Shown: piece after piece, positions 1 to 4,983 of the stretch
Numbering within the stretch: the first letter of the stretch is position 1
Layout of the letters: each line of letters begins with the position of its first letter
Source: JANOBJ01 sp031411575
GTDB taxonomy: Bacteria; Pseudomonadota; Gammaproteobacteria; Burkholderiales; Burkholderiaceae_C
DNA: 6,108 nt
Assembly (NCBI GenBank): GCA_031411575.1
Contig: JANOBJ010000225.1
Coordinates: 1 to 6,108, forward strand
Direction: 5' to 3'
Translations under genes and position numbers: made by a program
Notes under the pieces: model-generated
What the model was told of the DNA's origin: nothing
The model's input: only the letters and a program-made list of their open reading frames with translations
The model's database searches: none

Positions 1-5
1 CCTGA

Positions 6-827
6 ATGTCCGAAACACTCGTCGAGTGCCGCGAGCTCAGCTTTGGCTATGGAGACCGGCGCATTCTCGACGGCGTCACCCTGACCGTCCCCCGCGGCAA
101 GGTCACGGCGTTGATGGGCGCTTCCGGTGGCGGCAAAACAACGGTTTTGCGCCTGATCGGGGGCCAAGCCAGGCCCCAAAAGGGCGAACTGCTGTTTGAC
201 GGCCAAAACCTCGCGGCATTCAACCCGCAGGCGCTGTACCAGGCTCGCCGGCGCATGGGCATGCTGTTCCAGTTTGGTGCGTTGTTCACCGACCTCAGCG
301 TTTTCGACAATGTGGCGTTTCCGTTGCGTGAGCACACCGATCTGGCCGACGCGCTGATCCGTGATGTGGTGCTGATGAAGCTCAATGCGGTGGGTCTGCG
401 GGGTGCGCGCGACCTGATGCCCAGCGAGATTTCCGGCGGCATGGCGCGCCGCGTGGCGCTGGCGCGCGCGATCGCGCTCGACCCCGATCTGGTGATGTAT
501 GACGAACCGTTCGCCGGACTCGATCCGATTTCGCTGGGCACGGCAGCCCGGTTGATCCGCCAGCTCAACGACACGCTGGGCATCACCAGTATTGTGGTGT
601 CGCATGACCTTGAGGAAACCTTCCGCATCGCCGACCAGGTGGTGGTGCTGGCCAACGGAAAAATTGCCGCCCAGGGCACACCGGACGAGGTGCGCCACAG
701 CATCGATCCGCTGGTGCACCAGTTTGTGAACGCCTTGCCGGACGGTCCTGTGCAGTTTCATTACCCCGGTGTCAGCGTGAGTGACGATTTTGGCGAAGGT
801 CTGGGCCATCGCGGGGGCCGCCGATGA
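6..827 (+). CDS. mlaF: MlaF, ATPase of the Mla phospholipid transporter
   Basis: This is the cytoplasmic ATP-hydrolysing subunit of the inner-membrane MlaFEDB complex, which moves phospholipids between the periplasmic carrier MlaC and the inner membrane. The 273-residue protein has all ABC motifs: Walker A GASGGGKT (38-45), Q-loop Q89 in LFQFGALFTD, signature ISGGMARR (142-149, the SGGM form typical of Mla/Mce ATPases instead of LSGGQ), Walker B LVMYDEP (162-168, catalytic E167), D-loop GLDP (171-174) and H-loop H200. The segment FGALFTDLSVFDNVAFPLRE is close to E. coli MlaF as I recall it. The C-terminal extension after about residue 235 (FVNALPDGPVQF) corresponds to the region that in E. 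coli MlaF packs against the partner MlaF and MlaB. The ATG start fits the family N-terminus, but only five bases lie upstream, so the ribosome binding site and operon promoter are outside the window. It overlaps mlaE by ATGA. Confidence 0.97.
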   Translation: MSETLVECRELSFGYGDRRILDGVTLTVPRGKVTALMGASGGGKTTVLRLIGGQARPQKGELLFDGQNLAAFNPQALYQARRRMGMLFQFGALFTDLSVFDNVAFPLREHTDLADALIRDVVLMKLNAVGLRGARDLMPSEISGGMARRVALARAIALDPDLVMYDEPFAGLDPISLGTAARLIRQLNDTLGITSIVVSHDLEETFRIADQVVVLANGKIAAQGTPDEVRHSIDPLVHQFVNALPDGPVQFHYPGVSVSDDFGEGLGHRGGRR

Positions 828-1606
828 GCTGGTACAAACCGGCCGACGTCGGGCTTGCCACGCGCACCAAGCTGGCCGACATCGGCAGCGGCGCCCGGTT
901 ATTTGTGCGGCTGCTGTCGCTGTTTGGCTCGAGCATGAAGCGCTTTGGCCTGGTGCGCGACCAGATCCATTTTCTGGGCAACTATTCGCTGGCGATCATC
1001 GCGGTGTCCGGGCTGTTCGTCGGGTTTGTGTTGGGGTTGCAGGGGTACTACACGCTGCAACGCTATGGGTCGTCGGAGGCGCTGGGCTTGCTGGTGGCAT
1101 TGGGGCTGGTGCGCGAACTGGGGCCGGTCGTGACGGCCTTGTTGTTTGCCGGACGGGCGGGGACCTCGCTAACGGCCGAGATCGGCCTGATGAAGGCCGG
1201 CGAGCAGTTGAGCGCGATGGAGATGATGGCGGTGGACCCGGTTCAGCGCATCCTCGCGCCGAGATTCTGGGCGGGCGTGTTCACCATGCCGGTACTGGCT
1301 GCGGTGTTCAGTGCGGTGGGCATTCTTGGTGGCTGGATCGTCGGCGTGCTGATGATCGGCGTTGATTCGGGCGCGTTCTGGAGCCAGATGCAGGGAGGCG
1401 TCGACGTTTGGCGCGACGTGGGCAACGGCGTCATCAAGAGCTTTGTGTTCGGCCTTACCGTCACGTTTGTCGCGCTGTTGCAGGGCTTTGAGGCGCAGCC
1501 CACGCCCGAGGGCGTTTCGCGCGCCACCACCCGCACGGTGGTGGTGGCTTCTTTGTCGGTTCTGGGTCTGGACTTCATCCTGACCGCCATGATGTTCAGT
1601 ATCTGA
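824..1606 (+). CDS. mlaE: MlaE, permease of the Mla phospholipid transporter
   Basis: This is the integral inner-membrane permease of MlaFEDB, forming the dimeric core between MlaF and the MlaD hexamer. The 260-residue length is normal for the family. An amphipathic N-terminal stretch (about 20-50) is followed by hydrophobic segments near 54-76, 86-107, 147-172, 203-222 and 237-258. The family hallmark lies at 97-121: RELGPV (97-102), then AGRAGTSLTAEIG. It is followed by MKAGEQLSAMEMM (123-135), the cytoplasmic loop expected to contact MlaF. The start overlaps the mlaF stop in an ATGA (824-827). No strong Shine-Dalgarno is visible, so translational coupling to mlaF is likely (inference). Near the 3' end the coding sequence contains a perfect 8-bp inverted repeat (1524-1531 with 1537-1544). 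Confidence 0.97.
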   Translation: MSWYKPADVGLATRTKLADIGSGARLFVRLLSLFGSSMKRFGLVRDQIHFLGNYSLAIIAVSGLFVGFVLGLQGYYTLQRYGSSEALGLLVALGLVRELGPVVTALLFAGRAGTSLTAEIGLMKAGEQLSAMEMMAVDPVQRILAPRFWAGVFTMPVLAAVFSAVGILGGWIVGVLMIGVDSGAFWSQMQGGVDVWRDVGNGVIKSFVFGLTVTFVALLQGFEAQPTPEGVSRATTRTVVVASLSVLGLDFILTAMMFSI

Positions 1607-1611
1607 AGGGG
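1606..1611 (+). promoter_or_regulatory. Ribosome binding site of mlaD
   Basis: AAGGGG lies 6 bases before the mlaD ATG and begins on the last base of the mlaE stop codon. It is the clearest Shine-Dalgarno in the first half of the operon. It suggests that mlaD is initiated independently rather than only by coupling, which would suit a subunit present as six copies per complex (inference). Confidence 0.75.
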
Positions 1612-1617
1612 AAAAAC

Positions 1618-2106
1618 ATGCAACGCTCCAGCAATGATGTGTGGGTCGGCCTGTTTGTGCTGATTGGGGCGGCGGCCGTGCTGTTTCTGGCGCTTCAGTC
1701 GGCCAACCTGCTCTCGCTCAATTTTCAGACGACCTACCGCGTGATCGCGAAATTCGACAACATCGGGGGCTTGAAGCCAAAAGCCGCGGTCAAGAGCGCC
1801 GGCGTGGTGGTGGGCCGGGTCGAATCCATTACCTTTGATGACAAATCGTTTCAGGCGCGGGTCGCGCTCGAACTGGAAACCCGCTACGCTTTTCCCAAGG
1901 ACAGTTCACTGAAGATTCTCACCAGCGGCCTGCTCGGCGAGCAGTACATTGGCGTGGAAGCCGGCGCGGAAGAGAAAACGCTGGCCAGCGGCGACACCAT
2001 CACCACTACGCAATCGGCCGTGGTGCTGGAGAATCTGATCAGTCAGTTTTTGTACAGCAAGGCGGCCGAAGGACCGGATGCGCAGGGGGCGAAGAACAAA
2101 AAATGA
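1618..2106 (+). CDS. mlaD: MlaD, MCE-domain subunit of the Mla transporter
   Basis: MlaD is anchored in the inner membrane with its MCE domain in the periplasm. In E. coli it forms a hexameric ring whose pore passes lipids between MlaC and MlaE. This 162-residue protein has a short cytoplasmic N-terminus, one membrane helix (about 9-27) and an MCE domain (about 39-117) with the typical FDNIGGLK and GVVVGRVESI stretches and SGLLGEQYIGVE. The helix VLENLISQFLYSK near 136-148 matches the pore-lining C-terminal helix of E. coli MlaD (VLEDLIGQFLYG, from memory). The charged tail after it is short, so the protein is about 20 residues shorter than the 183-residue E. coli protein; the difference lies in a disordered tail and should not affect the fold. 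It is preceded by a good ribosome binding site and overlaps mlaA by ATGA (2103-2106). Confidence 0.97.
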   Translation: MQRSSNDVWVGLFVLIGAAAVLFLALQSANLLSLNFQTTYRVIAKFDNIGGLKPKAAVKSAGVVVGRVESITFDDKSFQARVALELETRYAFPKDSSLKILTSGLLGEQYIGVEAGAEEKTLASGDTITTTQSAVVLENLISQFLYSKAAEGPDAQGAKNKK

Positions 2107-2912
2107 ACATACGGCACAACACAGGCGCGCGCGCGCGTTTCCGGCACCTGGGTGCCATTTTCTTGCTGGCCACCGCACTGCTGGGTGGCTGCACGGCCGT
2201 GCCGCACAGGAATCCGAACGATCCGTATGAGCCCTTCAACCGCAGCATGACCCGGTTCAATGATGCGGTGGACGGCGCGGTGCTCAAGCCCGCAGCCACG
2301 GCCTACAAGGCGGTCACGCCAGCGCTGGTGCGCACCGGGGTCAGCAATTTCTTTGGCAATCTGAGCGATGCCTGGGCGTTTGTGAACAACACGCTCCAGC
2401 TCAAGGGCCAGGCCGCTGCCGAGAGTTTCATGCGTTTCAGTTTCAACACCATCTTCGGCTTTGCCGGCGTGCTGGACATCGCCGGTGAGTTCGGCATCGA
2501 GCACCACTACGAAGACTTTGGCCAGACACTTGCCTTCTGGGGGGTGCCGGCTGGTCCGTACCTGGTGCTGCCGCTGCTGGGCCCGTCCACCGTTCGCGAT
2601 GCGCTGGTGCTGCCGATCGAAGCCAAGGGCAACCTGGTGTCCGGCGTGAACAACGATGCCGCGCGCAATTCGTTGTACCTTCTGAATGCGCTGGAGACCC
2701 GCGCGAACCTGCTGCGGGCCAGCGCGGTGCTGGATGAGGCCGCGCTCGACAAATACAGCTTCACGCGTGACATCTTCCTGCAGCGTCGGCGTGCGGCCAT
2801 CTTTGACGGCAACCCGCCGCCCGAGCCCGAGTCGCAGCCGCCGTCCAACCCGGCGGGCAAGGGCGCGACACCGACGACCGCACCGGCATCCCCGCCTGCG
2901 TTGGCCCGGTAA
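2103..2912 (+). CDS. mlaA: MlaA (VacJ), outer-membrane phospholipid-removing lipoprotein
   Basis: MlaA sits in the inner leaflet of the outer membrane, in E. coli bound to a trimeric porin. It gives phospholipids that have strayed into the outer leaflet a path to MlaC. The 269-residue product has a lipoprotein signal: basic N-terminus, hydrophobic core (16-27) and lipobox LGGC with the lipidated cysteine at C30. The residue after it is T31, not aspartate, which agrees with sorting to the outer membrane. The family signature DPYEPFNR is at 40-47, followed by a VacJ-type domain including FGFAGVLDIA, HYEDFGQTL and the glycine/proline-rich GPYLVLPLLGPS. The last 33 residues (237-269) form a proline-rich tail. 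Unlike in E. coli, where mlaA is at another locus, the gene lies inside the mla operon. It overlaps mlaD by ATGA. GAAGAA at 2091-2096, 6 bases before the start, is a plausible ribosome binding site. Confidence 0.97.
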   Translation: MNIRHNTGARARFRHLGAIFLLATALLGGCTAVPHRNPNDPYEPFNRSMTRFNDAVDGAVLKPAATAYKAVTPALVRTGVSNFFGNLSDAWAFVNNTLQLKGQAAAESFMRFSFNTIFGFAGVLDIAGEFGIEHHYEDFGQTLAFWGVPAGPYLVLPLLGPSTVRDALVLPIEAKGNLVSGVNNDAARNSLYLLNALETRANLLRASAVLDEAALDKYSFTRDIFLQRRRAAIFDGNPPPEPESQPPSNPAGKGATPTTAPASPPALAR

Positions 2913-2986
2913 AGGAATGTGAACGGTTGCAAATCAACGATCTGCAGGCGGAACGCGTCAGCGTGGCCCGGCTCCAACACGTTATC

Positions 2987-3003
2987 GGGTAAGGGTTTTA
3001 CCC
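2987..3003 (+). promoter_or_regulatory. Inverted repeat just upstream of the mlaC ribosome binding site
   Basis: GGGTAA (2987-2992) and TTACCC (2998-3003) are perfect 6-bp complements separated by a 5-base GGGTT loop. An alternative 4-bp hairpin (GGGT with ACCC, 2993-3003) uses the same right arm. No T-run follows, so this is not a standard terminator. It lies 4 bases before the GAGGAA box of mlaC, in the 110-bp mlaA-mlaC gap (2913-3022), which holds no convincing reading frame. It could affect mlaC translation, act as a protein-binding dyad, or stabilise a processed 5' end. The role is unknown. Confidence 0.4.
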
Positions 3004-3007
3004 ATTT

Positions 3008-3013
3008 GAGGAA
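3008..3013 (+). promoter_or_regulatory. Ribosome binding site of mlaC
   Basis: GAGGAA ends 9 bases before the mlaC ATG. It fixes this ATG as the start, since the product then opens with a complete signal peptide. It also shows that mlaC is initiated independently of the distant mlaA stop. Confidence 0.75.
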
Positions 3014-3022
3014 CCATTCAGC

Positions 3023-3661
3023 ATGAAACGTCGATTCTTGAGCCATCTCGCCCTTTGTATCGCCGCCGTCGCCACGCTCGGCGCGGCACCGCTCGTCCAT
3101 GCACAGGACGAAGCGCCCGATGCACTGGTCAAGCGCCTGTCCAGCGATGTGCTGGACACGATCAAGGCTGACAAGTCCTACCAGACTGGCGATGTGTCGA
3201 AGATCGTGTCTCTGGTGGACAGCAAGATCATGCCCAACGTAAACTTCCAGCGCATGACGGCGTCTGCCGTCGGCCCGGGCTGGCGCCAGGCCACCCCCGA
3301 GCAGCAAAAGCGTCTGCAGGACGAATTCAAGACCTTGCTGGTGCGGACCTATTCCGGTGCGCTGGCCCAGGTGAGCGACCAGTCCATCACGGTCAAGCCC
3401 CTGCGCGCGGCTGCCGGCGACACCGAAGTGGTGGTACGCACCGAGATTCGCGGCCGTGGGGAACCGATCCAGCTCGACTACCGGCTGGAAAAAACTGCCG
3501 GGCAGGGCGCGGGCTGGAAGATTTTCAACCTGAACGTGCTGGGCGTCTGGCTGGTGGAAACCTACCGCAGCCAGTTTGCGCAGGAGATCAACGCCAAGGG
3601 CATTGACGGCCTGATCGCCGCGCTGTCCGAGCGCAACAAGTCCAACGCCAAGAAAGTCTGA
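3023..3661 (+). CDS. mlaC: MlaC, periplasmic phospholipid carrier
   Basis: MlaC ferries a phospholipid through the periplasm between the MlaA-porin complex and MlaFEDB. The product has 212 residues, practically the length of E. coli MlaC. A Sec signal peptide is clear: MKRR, a hydrophobic stretch (about 9-24) and a probable signal peptidase I site after VHA (cleavage A27/Q28). The mature protein is a single MlaC/Ttg2D-type domain. Typical stretches are SKIVSLVDSKIMPNVNFQRMTASAVG in the first half, WRQATPEQQKRLQDEFKTLLVRTYSGAL, and near the C-terminus a GWKIFNLNVLGVWLVETYR stretch followed by FAQEI and GIDGLIAAL. There is no lipobox, as expected for a soluble carrier. A 110-bp leader with a hairpin and a good ribosome binding site separates it from mlaA, so it may have its own expression control (inference). 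mlaB follows after 2 bases. Confidence 0.97.
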   Translation: MKRRFLSHLALCIAAVATLGAAPLVHAQDEAPDALVKRLSSDVLDTIKADKSYQTGDVSKIVSLVDSKIMPNVNFQRMTASAVGPGWRQATPEQQKRLQDEFKTLLVRTYSGALAQVSDQSITVKPLRAAAGDTEVVVRTEIRGRGEPIQLDYRLEKTAGQGAGWKIFNLNVLGVWLVETYRSQFAQEINAKGIDGLIAALSERNKSNAKKV

Positions 3662-3663
3662 GC

Positions 3664-3936
3664 GTGCTGGTCCTGCCGGCCGAGTTGACGCAGCACGAGG
3701 CCACCGCCAGCCTGCGCATGCTGCTGCAGGGGCTGCGGTCGCGGCCCGAGTCGACCATTCTGGCCGACTCGACCGCGCTCAGCCATTTCGACTCATCGGC
3801 GCTCGCGGTTCTGCTGGAATGCCGGCGCGAGGCGCTGGCCAGCGGCAAGTCGTTTGCGGTCAAAGGCCTGCCGGCCCGGCTGCGCGATCTGGCGGTTTTG
3901 TACGGCGTGGCCGAGCTTCTACCCGCAGCGCCCTGA
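3664..3936 (+). CDS. mlaB: MlaB, STAS-domain subunit of the Mla transporter
   Basis: This small cytoplasmic protein (90 residues; the E. coli homologue is about 97) binds MlaF and is needed for assembly and activity of MlaFEDB. The sequence fits one STAS domain: an N-terminal strand (MLVLPAEL), a helix (about 11-26), the strand STILADSTALSHFDSS leading to D43-S44-S45, a helix ALAVLLECRREALASG and the strand KSFAVKGLP, ending in the helix RLRDLAVLYGVAELL. This last part resembles E. coli MlaB (LAKLYNL, from memory). S44 probably occupies the place of the functionally important Thr52 of E. coli MlaB (my alignment by eye). The start is GTG, 2 bases after the mlaC stop, with only a weak AAGAAAG (3650-3656) upstream. 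Coupling to mlaC is therefore likely. The first in-frame ATG (3718) would remove the first strand and helix, which argues for the GTG. Confidence 0.9.
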   Translation: MLVLPAELTQHEATASLRMLLQGLRSRPESTILADSTALSHFDSSALAVLLECRREALASGKSFAVKGLPARLRDLAVLYGVAELLPAAP

Positions 3937-3969
3937 CGGGCCAGTCACCAGGCGTCAACGCGGCCAAAG

Positions 3970-3997
3970 CCGCACCCACCCCGCACAGCGGGTGCGG
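3970..3997 (+). terminator. GC-rich hairpin after mlaB, possible terminator without T-run
   Basis: CCGCACCC (3970-3977) pairs perfectly with GGGTGCGG (3990-3997) around a 12-base loop. Outside it, GGCC (3962-3965) can also pair with GGCC (3999-4002) across a small internal loop. A competing inner hairpin is CCCGC (3980-3984) with GCGGG (3988-3992). It lies 33 bases after the mlaB stop, in the 84-bp gap before the ABC-2 exporter. No run of T follows (the next bases are TTAAAATC), so efficient intrinsic termination is doubtful. It may instead attenuate transcription or protect the 3' end of the mla transcript. Confidence 0.45.
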
Positions 3998-4003
3998 AGG
4001 CCT

Positions 4004-4009
4004 TAAAAT
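4004..4009 (+). promoter_or_regulatory. Probable -10 box of a promoter for the yadG-like gene
   Basis: TAAAAT matches the sigma-70 -10 consensus TATAAT at five of six positions and stands out in very GC-rich surroundings. At the usual distance the transcript would start around 4015-4017, only 4-6 bases before the ATG at 4021. No recognisable -35 hexamer lies 16-18 bp upstream (that region is in the GC hairpin) and there is no extended -10 TG. The strength is uncertain and an activator may be needed. Confidence 0.5.
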
Positions 4010-4020
4010 CGCGGGTTCTC

Positions 4021-4983
4021 ATGCCCGCCATCTCGTTTCAGTCCGTCTCCAAAGCCTTTTCTACCCCACGTGGCCCGCTCAAGGCACTCGATGGCGTGAG
4101 CTTCGACATTGAAGAAGGCGAGTTCTTTGGCTTGCTGGGCCCCAATGGCGCCGGCAAAACCACCCTGATCAGCATCCTCGCGGGCCTGTCGCGCGCCACC
4201 GGCGGGCGAGTGTTGGTGCAGGGCAGTGATGTTGACCTGAACTACGCCGAGGCGCGCCGCAAACTGGGCGTGGTGCCGCAAGAGCTGGTGTTCGACCCGT
4301 TTTTCAATGTGCGTGAGGCGCTGCGCATCCAGTCGGGCTACTTCGGCGTCAAGAACAACGACGCCTGGATCGACGAACTGCTCGAAAGCCTGGGGCTCGC
4401 CGACAAGGCCGGCGCCAACATGCGCCAGCTGTCGGGCGGCATGAAGCGCCGGGTGCTGGTGGCGCAGGCGCTGGTGCACAAACCGCCGGTGATCGTGCTG
4501 GATGAACCCACCGCCGGCGTCGATGTGGAGTTGCGTCAGACGCTCTGGCAGTTCATTGCCAAGCTCAACAAGCAGGGCCACACCGTGCTGCTGACCACCC
4601 ACTACCTGGAAGAAGCCGAGGCCCTGTGCAGCCGCATCGCCATGCTGAAGGCCGGCCGCGTGGTGGCGCTGGACCGCACCAGCGCCTTGCTGAAGTCGGC
4701 CTCCAGCAATGTGCTGCGCTTCAAAATTGATAGCGAACTTCCACCCGTGCTGGCGGACCAGGCGCGTATTACAGGCCGAATTGTGCAGTTTCCGGCCCAT
4801 AGCGCGCTGGAGATCGAGAGCTACCTCGCCGCCGTCCGCGAAGCCGGCCTGCATGCCGAAGACATCGAAATCCGCCGGGCCGATCTGGAGGATGTGTTCC
4901 TGGACGTGATGGCCGACGACCGTGCCCGCGAGCGCGAAGAGGGCGCGGCGGTGGCCGACAGCCAGATCGGTGCACTGCCATGA
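4021..4983 (+). CDS. ABC-2 type exporter ATPase, YadG-like
   Basis: This is the ATP-binding subunit of a two-gene ABC exporter; the partner permease follows directly. The 320-residue protein has Walker A GPNGAGKT (40-47), Q-loop Q91 in VVPQELVFDPFFNVRE, signature LSGGMKRR (137-144), Walker B VIVLDE (157-162, catalytic E162) and H-loop H194 in TTHYLEEAE. The C-terminal part (about 225-300), ending in the DLEDVFLDV motif, is the accessory domain common in ATPases of drug, polysaccharide and lipid exporters. It resembles E. coli YadG (308 residues), whose substrate is not established, so I leave the symbol blank. The ATG follows a -10 box so closely that there is no room for a Shine-Dalgarno; the mRNA may be almost leaderless. 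Residues about 233-257 (4720-4790) use unusually AT-rich codons. The gene overlaps the permease gene by ATGA. Confidence 0.93.
   Translation: MPAISFQSVSKAFSTPRGPLKALDGVSFDIEEGEFFGLLGPNGAGKTTLISILAGLSRATGGRVLVQGSDVDLNYAEARRKLGVVPQELVFDPFFNVREALRIQSGYFGVKNNDAWIDELLESLGLADKAGANMRQLSGGMKRRVLVAQALVHKPPVIVLDEPTAGVDVELRQTLWQFIAKLNKQGHTVLLTTHYLEEAEALCSRIAMLKAGRVVALDRTSALLKSASSNVLRFKIDSELPPVLADQARITGRIVQFPAHSALEIESYLAAVREAGLHAEDIEIRRADLEDVFLDVMADDRAREREEGAAVADSQIGALP

Noticed and set aside
47..703. Antisense open frame of 218 codons opposite mlaF
   Set aside because: Arg/Ser-rich low-quality translation fully inside mlaF; the sense frame has every ABC motif.
781..1365. Sense-strand frame of 194 codons overlapping mlaE
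   Set aside because: The Gly/Ala/Arg-rich translation is an out-of-frame reading of mlaE, which has family motifs and membrane segments in its own frame.
2927..2932. TTGCAA after mlaA considered as a -35 box
   Set aside because: No -10-like sequence at 16-18 bp downstream; that stretch is GC-rich.
2507..3307. Antisense open frame of 266 codons across the mlaA-mlaC gap
   Set aside because: It spans two well-supported genes on the other strand, has no recognisable domain, and its composition follows from the GC-rich coding strand.
3747..3771. Inverted repeat CGAGTCG/CGACTCG inside mlaB
   Set aside because: A 7-bp stem with an 11-base loop, wholly within coding sequence; expected occasionally by chance and from repeated use of GAC/TCG codons. 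No supporting context.
3819..4112. Sense-strand frame of 97 codons running from mlaB over the gap into the ATPase gene
   Set aside because: It overlaps both genes out of frame and has no motif; the gap is better explained by a hairpin and a promoter.
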